DNA of 64,000 nt from Autumnicola tepida (GCF_031846485.1 NZ_JAVRHQ010000021.1:13208-77207); one strand, 5' to 3'. Counted from the stretch's first letter, positions 23,217 through 32,645 are shown. Numbers and translations are program-made. Notes: generated from the letters alone by a model not told the origin.

Positions 23217-25283
23217 TTACCAGATTTTCACCCGGTCTTCAGGTTTAAGGTACATTTGGTCCCCTTCAGAAATATTAAAAGCTTCATAAAAAGCATCAAT
23301 ATTTTGAAGTGGCACGTAAGCCCGGTACATCCCCGGAGAGTGAGGATCTGTTTTAATCCTGTTCTTCAGGGCTTCATCCCTCATCTTGGTACGCCAAACG
23401 GTGGCCCATGAAAGGAAGAACCGTTGCTCGGGAGTATAACCGTCTATTTTTCCCGGGTCCCCATGTTCTTTTAAATGAATCTGAAGTCCGTCGTAAGCAG
23501 CGTTAACCCCGCCCAGGTCTCCGATGTTTTCACCCAAGGTAAATTTCCCGTTGATGTAAACACTGTCCAGAACTTCTATGTTGCTGTATTGATCAGCAAG
23601 GGCACCTCCCAAATCTTCAAATTGTTCCAGGTCTTCATCTGTCCACCAGTTGTTCAGGTTTCCTTCAGCATCAAATCGGGAGCCGCTATCATCAAAACCA
23701 TGTGAAATTTCATGGCCTATTACAGCACCAATTCCGCCATAATTTACAGCAGCATCGGCTTTATAATCGTAAAATGGCGGTTGCAAAATAGCAGCCGGGA
23801 ATACGATCTCATTAAAACTTGGATTATAATAAGCATTTACCGTTTGTGGCGGCATGTACCATTCAGATTTATCTACAGGTTCTCCAAGATCTGCCATATT
23901 CTCAGCAACACCCCATTTTTGGGCGTTCATCATATTCTGAAAATACGAGCCTCCCTCTTCAGGGCTTTCTATTTCCATGCCTTCGTAATCTTCCCACTTA
24001 TCAGGATATCCAACCTTTACATTGAAACTGCTTAATTTCTCAAGCGCTTTTTTCTTGGTATCCTCGCTCATCCATGGCAGTTGCTGTATCCTGTTTTCGT
24101 AGGCTTTAATGATGTTTCCAATCATTTCCTGGGCTTTTTCTTTAGCTTCCGGAGGGAAATTCTGGTCAACATACAATTTACCTAAAGCCTGTCCTACAGT
24201 ACCGTTTACTGTAGCAAGCGCGCGCTCATTTCTTGGACGCTGTTCCTGTGCTCCCTGTAAAGTCTTATCATAAAATTCCCAGTTCTCACGTTCCAGGTCT
24301 GTAGTTAGAAATGGAGCCGCATCATTAAACATGTTCCATCTTAAATAAGATTTCCATTCTTCCACAGAATTTTCAGCAAGAATATCCCGGAGGGCATCCA
24401 TGTATTGCGGCTGTGTAATCACAATAGTGTCCAGCTTGCTGGCGCCAATACCTTCAAAATAATTTTCCCACTTCATAGCGGGAACGGTATTTTGAAGTTC
24501 CTTCACCGTCATTGGATTGTAGGTTTTTCTTGCGTCACGCCTTTCCACCTTATCCATTTGTGGTTGGGCCAGGCTGATTTCAAAAGCAAGAATGGTTTCA
24601 GCTTCCTGTGCGGCTTCTTCTTCAGAATAATCCAGGTACTGGAGCATTTCAGTTATATACTCCTTGTATTTTTCCCTTTTTTCTTTGGAATCTGCATCGT
24701 CGGCTACATAATAGTCCCGGTCTGGTAAACCTAATCCTGAAGGATTTAAATAGGCAACATTCATGTTGCTGTCTTTACGGTCTGCCCGCACTCTAAAAGA
24801 GAAAAATCCTGCACTTCCGTAGTCGCTCATTTCCACAAGAAAATCCTGTAAATCTTCTTTAGAATTGATAGAATCAATTTTAGCAAGATAAGGTTTAATA
24901 GGAGCGATGCCCATTTTATTCCTGGAAACGGTATCCATGATACTCTTATAAAGCGCAACGGCTTTAGCCTGATCTTCGGCTAAATTTCCCGCTGAATCAG
25001 ATGCAGAATTTTCCAGAATCCTCAGCGCATCATTGTCGGTTTCCTGGCGCAGTTCCATAAAACTTCCCCAGGTAGTTCTGTCGCTGGGAATTTCAGTAGA
25101 ATCCAGCCATTTTCCATTTACATATCTGAAGAAGTTATCTTTTGGGCTGCTTGTGGTATCCATATAAGCAAGATTAATCCCGTGGATTTCCTCTTCACTG
25201 GTTGTTTTGCTTTCGTCCTGGCAGCCGGTTAAGAGCGCGGAGCCAAGGGCAGAAAACAAAAGAACATTTTTAAGTGTTTTCAT
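23217..25283 (-). CDS. M13-family (neprilysin-like) metallopeptidase lipoprotein
   Basis: A 688-residue zinc endopeptidase. The signal with lipobox (SALLTGCQDE, cysteine 21) predicts a lipid-anchored periplasmic or surface enzyme. The zinc site is HEISHGFDDSG (H524, E525, H528) with the third ligand glutamate in ENIGDLGGV; the substrate-binding NAYYNPSFNEIVFPAAI and the C-terminal CxxW-like end VKIW are typical of M13. Oligopeptides of limited size are the family substrates. No partner gene is evident. A weak promoter-like TTTTTG-N21-TACTTTAG lies shortly upstream. Confidence 0.92.
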   Translation of the reverse strand: MKTLKNVLLFSALGSALLTGCQDESKTTSEEEIHGINLAYMDTTSSPKDNFFRYVNGKWLDSTEIPSDRTTWGSFMELRQETDNDALRILENSASDSAGNLAEDQAKAVALYKSIMDTVSRNKMGIAPIKPYLAKIDSINSKEDLQDFLVEMSDYGSAGFFSFRVRADRKDSNMNVAYLNPSGLGLPDRDYYVADDADSKEKREKYKEYITEMLQYLDYSEEEAAQEAETILAFEISLAQPQMDKVERRDARKTYNPMTVKELQNTVPAMKWENYFEGIGASKLDTIVITQPQYMDALRDILAENSVEEWKSYLRWNMFNDAAPFLTTDLERENWEFYDKTLQGAQEQRPRNERALATVNGTVGQALGKLYVDQNFPPEAKEKAQEMIGNIIKAYENRIQQLPWMSEDTKKKALEKLSSFNVKVGYPDKWEDYEGMEIESPEEGGSYFQNMMNAQKWGVAENMADLGEPVDKSEWYMPPQTVNAYYNPSFNEIVFPAAILQPPFYDYKADAAVNYGGIGAVIGHEISHGFDDSGSRFDAEGNLNNWWTDEDLEQFEDLGGALADQYSNIEVLDSVYINGKFTLGENIGDLGGVNAAYDGLQIHLKEHGDPGKIDGYTPEQRFFLSWATVWRTKMRDEALKNRIKTDPHSPGMYRAYVPLQNIDAFYEAFNISEGDQMYLKPEDRVKIW

Positions 25284-25377
25284 GTATTTATTAAAAGTTT
25301 ATTTAGTTGCTAAAGTAACAAAAAGCAAAATATGGTTTCAAAAAATATTGCGGTTCAACAGGTTGCAAAAAAGATGC

Positions 25378-25884
25378 CTAGCTTTTTATTTTTGAGATAA
25401 GTTCCCGGTCAAAGGTTTTCTTGATAGCAGTGACTTCTTCCACATTTTTATTGGGAATGGTAATAGAGAGCACATAATGTTTGATCTTCCAGTCGCCATT
25501 TTTGTTTTCCAGAATTCCCGAACCGCGGCAAATCCCCATTTGTGTATCGAGAAGTTCATCAAACCAGGCATACTTGTTATTTTCTCCCAAATAAATATTG
25601 CGTTTCAGAACTTCGAAATTCCAGGCTTTGCCTTTGTCAAAATAGGGTTTGGAAAACTCTCTGAATTCTTCATTCTGCCAATTTTCCGTAGGATCTGTGC
25701 CAATAAACACAGCGTCTTGGGTCATAAGTTCAAAGTATTCTTCAAAATTGGCGGTTGCGGCCGCTTTATGCCAAAGGTTGAGGTTGTGGGCTATTTCTTT
25801 TTTCACAGCGGCTTTAGCGGTGGAAGAATCCTGGGCAAAAGTGCCAAGGCTTAACATTAGGAATAGCAGGAGGATGTTCTTCAT
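25378..25884 (-). CDS. NTF2-like / SnoaL-type domain protein, secreted
   Basis: A 168-residue exported protein. A signal peptide (1-17, SLGTFAQ) precedes a single NTF2-like cone fold (about 25-145) of the SnoaL_3/DUF4440 type: HKAAATANFEEYFELMTQDA and a C-terminal sheet GSGILENKNGDWKIKHYVLS. The fold often binds small ligands or catalyses isomerisation, but no function is assigned. Its start overlaps the stop of the upstream lipoprotein by 4 bases (ATGA), so the two form an operon. Confidence 0.82.
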   Translation of the reverse strand: MKNILLLFLMLSLGTFAQDSSTAKAAVKKEIAHNLNLWHKAAATANFEEYFELMTQDAVFIGTDPTENWQNEEFREFSKPYFDKGKAWNFEVLKRNIYLGENNKYAWFDELLDTQMGICRGSGILENKNGDWKIKHYVLSITIPNKNVEEVTAIKKTFDRELISKIKS

Positions 25885-26474
25885 TGTTGTTGCTGAATTT
25901 GATTCTGATTTTGCTGCTGAAGCCGGGCTGTGGAATCTTTTTGCGCTTTCAGGTTTTCTTCTTCCATGTCATCCAGTTCCTTTTCAAAATCTTCAAGGGT
26001 TTTAAGAAAGATCTCATTTAGCTGAATTTTGAAATTGTTGAATTCTGAAGGGATTTCTTCTGAAATCTCCCTGATTTCTTCCGGGTCAGGATTTCTTTTG
26101 GAAGCAGCAAAATCCAAAAGCATGGATTTTGTGGTAAGTACATTCAGCCTGGCTTCCACACCATTGGTACGCAAAGAATCTGGCAGGGAAGTTTGCAGGG
26201 ATTGCATAATTTCTGCCAATGGGGCAGAATTTTCCATCACCTCCCGAAGGCTTGCCTCCTGGAATTTCTCAATTTCATTCTGGGCGGTAATGTATTCTAT
26301 CCATTGGCTGGCGTATTCCCTCGCTTCCGGCAACAGCTGTACCTGCTGATTGGTGACTGCTATTTCCTGTCCAAAAGGGGTGGTGTCTACCTTATCTTCA
26401 GAAGATTGCGCCAGCTCTTTATCCTTGCAGGATATGAGGGCCAACATCCCTAAAATAATAATGGTTTTTTTCAT
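25881..26474 (-). CDS. Lipoprotein, unknown, coiled-coil rich
   Basis: A 197-residue lipoprotein: lipobox LALISC with cysteine 16, followed by a hydrophilic helical protein. The C terminus (about 145-197) is acidic then very glutamine-rich and ends in a run of Q. No conserved domain is recognised. It is cotranscribed with the NTF2-like gene, which suggests a shared envelope function; nothing in the sequence indicates what it is. Confidence 0.75.
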   Translation of the reverse strand: MKKTIIILGMLALISCKDKELAQSSEDKVDTTPFGQEIAVTNQQVQLLPEAREYASQWIEYITAQNEIEKFQEASLREVMENSAPLAEIMQSLQTSLPDSLRTNGVEARLNVLTTKSMLLDFAASKRNPDPEEIREISEEIPSEFNNFKIQLNEIFLKTLEDFEKELDDMEEENLKAQKDSTARLQQQNQNQIQQQQ

Positions 26475-26672
26475 GTGGTGAATTTGTAGCGATAGGTGTG
26501 CTGATACAATTTTAATTATTACCGCGGCTATAAATTTAGCTCAATTCTGCCGTAAATAAAATCTGTAAAGCGAAGGATTTAATGAAGGTTCTTGTTCTTT
26601 GCTTTTTTAAAAGATGTTCAAAAATAAGATAGTTTTAAGGCTTCTCATTAGAGAAAGCCCTGCGAAATTAAA

Positions 26673-26680
26673 TATCTTTG
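26673..26680 (+). promoter_or_regulatory. -7 element of threonine dehydrogenase promoter (candidate)
   Basis: TATCTTTG matches TAnnTTTG and lies 16 bases before the ATG, predicting a leader of about 10 bases. No TTG at the usual distance upstream. Confidence 0.4.
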
Positions 26681-26696
26681 CGGAAAATTTAATACG

Positions 26697-27665
26697 ATGG
26701 CTGGAAAAATCCTGATTATTGGCGCAAGCGGGCAGATAGGTACCGAGCTAAGCCTTAAATTGCGGGAAATTCATGGTAACGAAAATGTGATTGCAAGTGA
26801 TATAAGGGAAGGTAGTGATGAACTGATGCAATCTGGCCCTTTTGAAGTGGCAAATGCCATGGATGGCGAACTTATTGCACGGCTGGTGGAGAAGCATAAT
26901 ATTATGGAGGTTTATCTTATGGCGGCAATGTTAAGCGCCACTGCCGAAAAAGCTCCAATGAAAGCATGGGCGTTAAACATGGATTCGCTTTTTCATGTTT
27001 TAAACCTTGCCCTGGATAAAAAAATTGAAAAAGTTTTCTGGCCTTCCAGCATTGCCGTTTTTGGGCCAAGCACTCCTAAAGAACAAACGCCGCAAACCAC
27101 TATTATGGAACCTGCCACGGTGTACGGCATAAGCAAGCAAACCGGCGAACGCTGGTGTGAATATTTTCACCGGATTTATGGTGTAGACGTTAGGAGTATT
27201 CGTTACCCGGGAATTATAAGTTATAAAACCCTGCCAGGTGGTGGAACAACAGATTATGCTGTAGAGATTTTTCATGAAGCCATCAAAAAAGGGTCTTACA
27301 CTTCTTTTCTAAACAAGGATACTTCGCTGCCCATGATGTTTATGGAAGATGCCATTAAGGCAACCATAGATATTATGGAGGCTCCTTCGGAAAATATTAA
27401 AGTCAGGTCTTCCTATAATCTTTCAGCCATGAGCTTTACTCCTGAAATCCTTGCGGAAGAAATAAAGAAGAAAATACCAGATTTCAGCATAAATTATAAA
27501 CCCGATTTCCGCCAGAAAATAGCCGATTCCTGGCCTTCCAGCATAGATGATTCTGAAGCGAGAAAAGACTGGGGATGGCAGCATAAATTCAATTTAGAAA
27601 GCCTTACCGAAGAAATGCTGAAGGGTGTGGAAGCTCAGCTTCACAACAGCAGCCCGGCAGATTAG
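26697..27665 (+). CDS. L-threonine 3-dehydrogenase, SDR type (NAD-dependent epimerase/dehydratase family)
   Basis: A 322-residue extended-SDR enzyme that oxidises threonine to 2-amino-3-ketobutyrate with NAD. The Rossmann motif is GASGQIG (9-15); the catalytic residues are S117/S118 and Y143-x3-K147 in YGISK. RYPGIISYKTLPGGGTTDYA is the signature of the short-chain-type threonine dehydrogenases of flavobacteria and archaea, as distinct from general UDP-sugar epimerases. A strong bidirectional terminator follows. No 2-amino-3-ketobutyrate ligase gene lies next to it. Confidence 0.85.
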   Translation: MAGKILIIGASGQIGTELSLKLREIHGNENVIASDIREGSDELMQSGPFEVANAMDGELIARLVEKHNIMEVYLMAAMLSATAEKAPMKAWALNMDSLFHVLNLALDKKIEKVFWPSSIAVFGPSTPKEQTPQTTIMEPATVYGISKQTGERWCEYFHRIYGVDVRSIRYPGIISYKTLPGGGTTDYAVEIFHEAIKKGSYTSFLNKDTSLPMMFMEDAIKATIDIMEAPSENIKVRSSYNLSAMSFTPEILAEEIKKKIPDFSINYKPDFRQKIADSWPSSIDDSEARKDWGWQHKFNLESLTEEMLKGVEAQLHNSSPAD

Positions 27666-27703
27666 CCCGGACATTTTAGCAGAATAATATAAAATCAGGA
27701 ATA

Positions 27704-27731
27704 AAAAAAGCCGCTGAAAAGCGGCTTTGAA
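27704..27731. terminator. Bidirectional terminator between threonine dehydrogenase and cold-shock genes
   Basis: AAAGCCGC loop GCGGCTTT with A-rich left and T-rich right flanks, lying between the convergent genes. Confidence 0.8.
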
Positions 27732-27751
27732 GACTAAAATAGAAACTTATA

Positions 27752-27946
27752 TTATTCTATAACGCGCACCTGGCTTGCGTTTACTCCTTTTCTTCCTTCA
27801 ACCTCAACATACTCTACTTTGTCACCCTCGTTAAGAGTTTCGCCGTCAAGTCCTGTAATGTGAACAAAGATGTCTCTTCCGGTTTCGTCGTTTGTAATGA
27901 ATCCATAACCTTTAGACTCATTGAAAAATTTTACTGTACCTTCCAT
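27752..27946 (-). CDS. Cold-shock-domain protein
   Basis: A 64-residue single-domain RNA/DNA chaperone. RNP1 is KGYGFI (13-18) and RNP2 DIFVHI (25-30); the start MEGTVKFFNESKGYG is standard for CspA-like proteins. It binds single-stranded nucleic acids and melts RNA structure. It has a short leader of about 30 bases and a -7 element (27975-27982); there is no long cold-responsive 5' leader like that of E. coli cspA. Confidence 0.95.
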   Translation of the reverse strand: MEGTVKFFNESKGYGFITNDETGRDIFVHITGLDGETLNEGDKVEYVEVEGRKGVNASQVRVIE

Positions 27947-27974
27947 TGTAAAAAAATAAATAATTATTAAAGTA

Positions 27975-27982
27975 CAAACTTA
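27975..27982 (-). promoter_or_regulatory. -7 element of cold-shock gene promoter (candidate)
   Basis: On the minus strand TAAGTTTG fits TAnnTTTG; about 20-25 bases of leader follow before the ATG. A TTG at the proper distance was not seen. Confidence 0.35.
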
Positions 27983-28049
27983 GTATAATATCTTTGACAT
28001 GGATGTACGATTTTAAAATTTATTTGAAAAAATTCTCAGAACCAGTTTT

Positions 28050-28307
28050 TTAGTCCTGATTTTTTTCCTGCATCCTTCTTATATTTTTATTGGAAAGCGT
28101 GTAGTCTTCCAGCCTTTTGCCTTTCCATCTCACGTACAGGAAGATAGGCATCAGGATAAAGGCACTGGCCAAAACTCCAATTCCTATCAAACGGTCTCCT
28201 AAAAGAATATTATCCTGTATTCTAAAATAGAATCCTGCTCCAATTGCTATTAAAATAGCAACTCCCAAAACTTTCATTACTGTGTTCATATCAAACGGTT
28301 GCTTCAA
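28050..28307 (-). CDS. Small two-helix membrane protein, unknown
   Basis: An 85-residue protein with two membrane helices (about 11-28 and 37-59) joined by a short loop, and a basic polar tail (RWKGKRLEDYTLSNKNIRRM). The family is not recognised; similar short proteins occur in Flavobacteriia. Its start overlaps the 3' end of the ClC gene by 17 bases on the same strand, indicating translation coupled to the channel gene and a possible accessory role. Confidence 0.7.
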   Translation of the reverse strand: MKQPFDMNTVMKVLGVAILIAIGAGFYFRIQDNILLGDRLIGIGVLASAFILMPIFLYVRWKGKRLEDYTLSNKNIRRMQEKNQD

Positions 28308-30081
28308 TTAATTTTTTGCGGTAAGCGGTTAGCAATTTAGACTTGGAAATGAATCCCTGGTAAACTTCATCTTTTACCACGGGAAGGTTCCAGGCGTTGC
28401 TGTCCTGGAATTTACGCATTATTTCCCTCATTCTGTCATTGCGGATGTCTATAATTTCCGGAGCCCTTTGCATGATCTCGCTCACCTTTACTTCATCATA
28501 CAACTTTTGGTCGAACATAATGGGCCGGATATCATCCAGCAGGATAATCCCTAATAATGTGCCATTCTCGTCTACCACGGGAAAAATGTTACGGGAAGAT
28601 TTTACCACGCCTTCTTTCAATACTTCGCCTAATGTCATTTCGGGATGCAGGGAGATAAAATTCCTTTCTATAAGCCTGTTAATGTTCATAAGGGTTAACA
28701 CCATCTGGTCCTTATTATGGGTAAGCAATTCTCCCCTTGCCGCCAGTTCCATGGTATAAACAGAATGTGGCTGAAACTGGGAAGTGATCATAAAAGAAAT
28801 GGCGGCAGTGATCATTAACGGGATAAAAAGTTCGTATCCGTGGGTGAGCTCTGCTATGAGGAAGATCGCGGTGAGGGGCGCATGTAAAACCCCAGCCATT
28901 AAACCAGCCATTCCTACAAGTGTAAAATTACTAACTGAAATAGGGTTTTTCAGGATGTTGAGGTGATTGAGTACGAGGGCGTAACAATGGCCCAAAGCAC
29001 TTCCCATAAACAGCACAGGTGCAAAAATACCTCCCACGCCACCCGCGGCAAATGTTAAGGAAGAAGCGATGATTTTAAATACCACAAGGCCAAGCAGCAA
29101 AATAATTACCACCCAGAAATTCTCCAGGTAAGCATTAAAAAAGTTAGTACCCAAAGCTTCCAGGTAATTTTCCTGTAGCAGATTATTGATAACACTGTAA
29201 CCTTCCCCATATAAAGGCGGGATAAAATAAATAAGGATACCTAAACCTGCGCCACAACTTAAGAGCCTTAAAAGCGGAGAATTTACTTTTGCGAAGATCT
29301 TATGGACATTAAAGTAGACTTTAGTAAAATAAATAGAAACCAAAGAGGCTAAAATGCCCAACAACACATAATAAGGTACTTCAGAAATAATAAACTTGTC
29401 CTTAAGCTCAAAAGGAAGGATAAGCTGGCTTCCGAAGAAAAAATAAGAAGTAAGAATTGCTGAAACCGAAGCCAGGAGCAGTGGCAGCAGAGAAGACAGG
29501 GTAAGATCCAGGCTAAAAACCTCTATGGCGAAAATAATCGCGGCAATGGGCGCCTTAAAAATTGAAGACATTGCTCCTGCGGCGGCACAACCAATAAGCA
29601 ATGTTCGGGAGGCCTGGTTGAGCAAAAACATTCTGGAAATATTGGAACCTAAAGACGCGCCGGTGGCCACTGTTGGCCCTTCCAGCCCTACAGAACCACC
29701 AAAGCCCACGGTAATAGGGGCCGTAATAAGCGATGCATACATCTGGAACCTGGTCATGATCCCTTTTTTCTGGGAAATGGCGTGGAGCGTGGTGGGTATC
29801 CCATGACCCACATTTTTTCTGAAAACGAAATGGACTATTGCCATAGTTAAAGCCAGGCCTATCACTGGGAAAATAAAATAAAAAGCGTCATGATAATTGG
29901 CAATAAATTCCCCTTCCAGAAGTGTTTGTATAAAATGGGTGAGGTTTTTAATCGCGACAGCACCAAGACCGGCAATAAAGCCTATAATGGCACTCAGGAG
30001 CATAAGAAACTGCTGATGGGTGAGGTGCTTTGTTTTCCAGTTAAGGAACCTGTGTAAAAGAGACTTACTGAATTTTGACAC
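28291..30081 (-). CDS. ClC-family chloride channel/transporter with CBS domains
   Basis: A 596-residue inner-membrane protein. The ClC fold (about residues 25-445) has the anion-pore motifs GSVGLEGP (GxxGxEGP type, gating glutamate E), GGVGGIFAP (GxFxP) and a tyrosine-bearing C-terminal helix. Residues about 450-590 are two CBS motifs on the cytoplasmic side (EGVVKSSRNIFPVV, DSNAWNLPVVKDEVYQG) as in many bacterial ClC members. It moves chloride or exchanges it for protons; which mode cannot be told without the internal glutamate alignment. Confidence 0.92.
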   Translation of the reverse strand: MSKFSKSLLHRFLNWKTKHLTHQQFLMLLSAIIGFIAGLGAVAIKNLTHFIQTLLEGEFIANYHDAFYFIFPVIGLALTMAIVHFVFRKNVGHGIPTTLHAISQKKGIMTRFQMYASLITAPITVGFGGSVGLEGPTVATGASLGSNISRMFLLNQASRTLLIGCAAAGAMSSIFKAPIAAIIFAIEVFSLDLTLSSLLPLLLASVSAILTSYFFFGSQLILPFELKDKFIISEVPYYVLLGILASLVSIYFTKVYFNVHKIFAKVNSPLLRLLSCGAGLGILIYFIPPLYGEGYSVINNLLQENYLEALGTNFFNAYLENFWVVIILLLGLVVFKIIASSLTFAAGGVGGIFAPVLFMGSALGHCYALVLNHLNILKNPISVSNFTLVGMAGLMAGVLHAPLTAIFLIAELTHGYELFIPLMITAAISFMITSQFQPHSVYTMELAARGELLTHNKDQMVLTLMNINRLIERNFISLHPEMTLGEVLKEGVVKSSRNIFPVVDENGTLLGIILLDDIRPIMFDQKLYDEVKVSEIMQRAPEIIDIRNDRMREIMRKFQDSNAWNLPVVKDEVYQGFISKSKLLTAYRKKLIEATV

Positions 30082-30109
30082 TCAAAAAGAATTTAGTTGT
30101 TACCGCTAA

Positions 30110-30136
30110 AAAAATCCTGCCATGTGGCAGGATTTG
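30110..30136 (-). terminator. Terminator of aspS
   Basis: AAATCCTGCCA with TGGCAGGATTT around a 2-base core, flanked by A and T tracts, directly after the aspS stop on the minus strand. Confidence 0.8.
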
Positions 30137-30141
30137 AAAAA

Positions 30142-31890
30142 TTATAATTTAACCTGAAGATGTAGTTCTTTTAATTGCTCTTCATCTATTCTTGCAGGAG
30201 CGTCTATCATCACGTCGCGGCCTGCATTGTTTTTAGGGAAGGCTATAAAGTCCCTTATAGTTTCCTGTCCCCCAAGTATAGCCACCAGCCTGTCGAAACC
30301 AAAAGCAATGCCGCCATGCGGTGGCGCGCCATATTGGAACGCATCCATAAGAAAACCAAACTGCTCTTTGGCCTCTTCTTCAGAAAAGCCTAAGTAATGG
30401 AACATTTTAGACTGCGTCTTTTTATCATGAATCCTGATGGAACCACCGCCAATTTCATTTCCGTTTAGAACAAGGTCGTACGCATTTGCCCTAACTTCTC
30501 CCGGACTGGTTTCCAGTAACGGGATATCTTCCTTTTTAGGAGAAGTGAACGGGTGGTGCATGGCATGGTAACGTTTGGTTTCTTCATCCCATTCCAATAA
30601 CGGAAAATCCAGCACCCATAGCGGCGCGAATTCATCTGGCTTTCTAAGGCCAAGTTCATTTCCTAAAAACATTCTTAGGGCGCTTAGCTGCGTTCTTGTT
30701 TTGGTGGTTTCGCCCGCCATCACCAGAATAAGGTCACCCGGATTAGCACCTGTTTCCTCAGCCCATGCTTTAAGGTCTTCTTCAGAATAAAACTTATCTA
30801 CAGAAGATTTAAAACTGCCATCGTCATTATATTTTGCCCAAACCAGCCCATTGGCACCAATTTGCGGCCGCTTTACCCACGCGATAAGCCTATCGATCTC
30901 TTTTCTCGTATATGATGCCGCTCCGGGAACGGCGATTCCCACCACCAGTTCCTGCTGGTCAAAAACATTAAAGCCTTTGTTTTTGGCTACTTCATTCAAA
31001 TTGGCAAATTCCATCCCAAACCTTATATCTGGTTTGTCATTTCCATACCTTTCCATGGCTTCGGCATATGTCATCCTTGGGAAATCTTCAATTTCGACTC
31101 CGTTCACCTCTTTAAGGAGATGGCGTGTAAGACCTTCAAAAGTATTCAGGATATCTTCCTGCTCAACAAATGCCATTTCGCAGTCAATTTGTGTAAATTC
31201 CGGTTGGCGGTCTGCCCTTAAATCTTCGTCGCGGAAACACTTTACAATCTGGAAATATTTATCCATTCCGCCAACCATAAGCAATTGCTTAAAGGTCTGG
31301 GGAGATTGTGGCAGCGCGTAGAACTGGCCTTCATTCATCCGGCTCGGGACTACAAAATCTCTGGCGCCTTCAGGAGTGGATTTTATGAGATAAGGCGTTT
31401 CCACCTCAATAAAACCAGCGCCGGAAAGATAATTTCTAACCTGCATGCCTACTTTATGCCTGAAAACAAGCTTGTTTTTTACCGGATTCCTGCGGATGTC
31501 CAGGTAACGGTATTTCATTCTTAAATCTTCACCACCGTCTGTTTCTTCTTCAATAGTAAAGGGCGGGGTAAGGGAAGTATTTAAAATGTCCAGTTCAGAA
31601 ACCATCACTTCTATATCGCCCGTGGCCATATTGGGATTTTTAGACTCCCTTTCAATAACCTGTCCCTTTACCTGTATCACGAATTCACGCCCCAGTTTTT
31701 CAGCCTTCTCCATCAGGTCTTTAGATGATCGTTCTTCATCAAACATCAACTGAGTAATGCCATATCGGTCTCTAAGGTCTACCCAAATCATAAAGCCTTT
31801 ATTCCTTATTTTCTGGACCCAACCAGAGAGCTGCACCTGCTCTCCTTTATTTGTCATATTTAATTCCCCGCAGGTATGACTTCTGTACAT
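30142..31890 (-). CDS. aspS: Aspartyl-tRNA synthetase (bacterial type)
   Basis: A 582-residue class IIb synthetase. N-terminal OB anticodon-binding domain (about 1-105, SGWVQKIRNKGFMIWVDLRD), catalytic domain with motif 2 FRDEDLRADRQPEFTQID, a GAD insert (about 285-415) and motif 3 GIAFGFDRLVAI near the end. The GAD insert marks the long bacterial type that pairs with tRNA-Asp. Whether it is discriminating cannot be judged without alignment; a separate asnS at 55-57 kb argues that tRNA-Asn is charged directly. A candidate -7 element lies 26 bases before the ATG. Confidence 0.96.
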   Translation of the reverse strand: MYRSHTCGELNMTNKGEQVQLSGWVQKIRNKGFMIWVDLRDRYGITQLMFDEERSSKDLMEKAEKLGREFVIQVKGQVIERESKNPNMATGDIEVMVSELDILNTSLTPPFTIEEETDGGEDLRMKYRYLDIRRNPVKNKLVFRHKVGMQVRNYLSGAGFIEVETPYLIKSTPEGARDFVVPSRMNEGQFYALPQSPQTFKQLLMVGGMDKYFQIVKCFRDEDLRADRQPEFTQIDCEMAFVEQEDILNTFEGLTRHLLKEVNGVEIEDFPRMTYAEAMERYGNDKPDIRFGMEFANLNEVAKNKGFNVFDQQELVVGIAVPGAASYTRKEIDRLIAWVKRPQIGANGLVWAKYNDDGSFKSSVDKFYSEEDLKAWAEETGANPGDLILVMAGETTKTRTQLSALRMFLGNELGLRKPDEFAPLWVLDFPLLEWDEETKRYHAMHHPFTSPKKEDIPLLETSPGEVRANAYDLVLNGNEIGGGSIRIHDKKTQSKMFHYLGFSEEEAKEQFGFLMDAFQYGAPPHGGIAFGFDRLVAILGGQETIRDFIAFPKNNAGRDVMIDAPARIDEEQLKELHLQVKL

Positions 31891-31915
31891 ATCTTCCTAA
31901 GATTTAAAAGTGGGG

Positions 31916-31923
31916 CAAAAGTA
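31916..31923 (-). promoter_or_regulatory. -7 element of aspS promoter (candidate)
   Basis: TACTTTTG on the minus strand matches TAnnTTTG; no TTG partner in the usual window. Confidence 0.35.
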
Positions 31924-32062
31924 ATAAGTTCTTAGGGTTTTAGATAATATATAGGCTATAAAAAATAAGTGATTTAAAGTCTGATTTTTTAAATTTTAAT
32001 AAGTAAATGTCTTATTATTAGTTTCTTACGCTTCCAATGTTAATTTAATGTTACGTGATTAT

Positions 32063-32093
32063 TGCTTTATTGTAAATGTTTGGTTATATTTGT
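32063..32093 (+). promoter_or_regulatory. Promoter of the YwqK-like gene
   Basis: TTG at 32063-32065 and TATATTTG at 32086-32093 are separated by 20 bases, matching the Bacteroidota TTG-N17-23-TAnnTTTG pattern. The ATG is 26 bases beyond. Confidence 0.65.
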
Positions 32094-32119
32094 AAAGCAA
32101 ACATTAAAAAAGACTGAAG

Positions 32120-32479
32120 ATGAAGAAGTTAAAATATATGCTGATAGGCGCTGCCTTAGTATTTGCAGGGGCTGTTTCAGCACAGGAAAAGAAGCCTGAT
32201 TTTGAGAAGCAGGGAGATTTAATTAAAGGGACGTTTTATTATGAAGATGGAAGTGTTAGACAGGAAGGTACGTACAAGGAAGGGGAGCTCCACGGAGAAT
32301 GGATTTCTTACAATGAAGAAGGTAAAAAGACAGCAGTCGGCCAGTACAACATGGGCGAAAAAACTGGCAAATGGTTTTTTTGGACTGAAGACAAGTTAAC
32401 AGAAGTTGACTATAGAAACAGCCATATAGCATCAGTAAACAGCTGGAAAAGTGATAAAAATGCTTTGACTGTTAATTAA
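32120..32479 (+). CDS. YwqK-like / MORN-repeat secreted protein
   Basis: A 119-residue exported protein. A signal peptide (1-22, AGAVSAQ) is followed by two MORN-like units, GTYKEGELHGEWISY and VGQYNMGEKTGKWFFW, the pattern of proteins filed as YwqK-family antitoxins. MORN units may contact membranes or proteins. Here, with a signal peptide and no toxin partner, an antitoxin role is unlikely. It is a single gene with its own promoter and terminator. Confidence 0.8.
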   Translation: MKKLKYMLIGAALVFAGAVSAQEKKPDFEKQGDLIKGTFYYEDGSVRQEGTYKEGELHGEWISYNEEGKKTAVGQYNMGEKTGKWFFWTEDKLTEVDYRNSHIASVNSWKSDKNALTVN

Positions 32480-32509
32480 TGCAGTTAATGGCAGATTAAG
32501 AAATAAAGG

Positions 32510-32538
32510 AACCCGAAGTTTTGGCTTCGGGTTTTTTT
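32510..32538 (+). terminator. Terminator of YwqK-like gene
   Basis: AACCCGAAG and CTTCGGGTT with a short loop, then seven T. It closely resembles the next terminator 135 bases away. Confidence 0.8.
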
Positions 32539-32645
32539 ATGGAATTAATTTACACCCTGGAAGGCCCTGTGAATTTGGTCATTTTGGGATCTGTAAGGTT
32601 TAAAGATTCCATCAGCAATACTGTGCTAATTTCGCGGTATTAACA

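Noticed and set aside
32120..32479. YwqK antitoxin of a toxin-antitoxin pair
   Set aside because: It has a signal peptide and stands alone with its own promoter and terminator; no toxin gene adjoins it.
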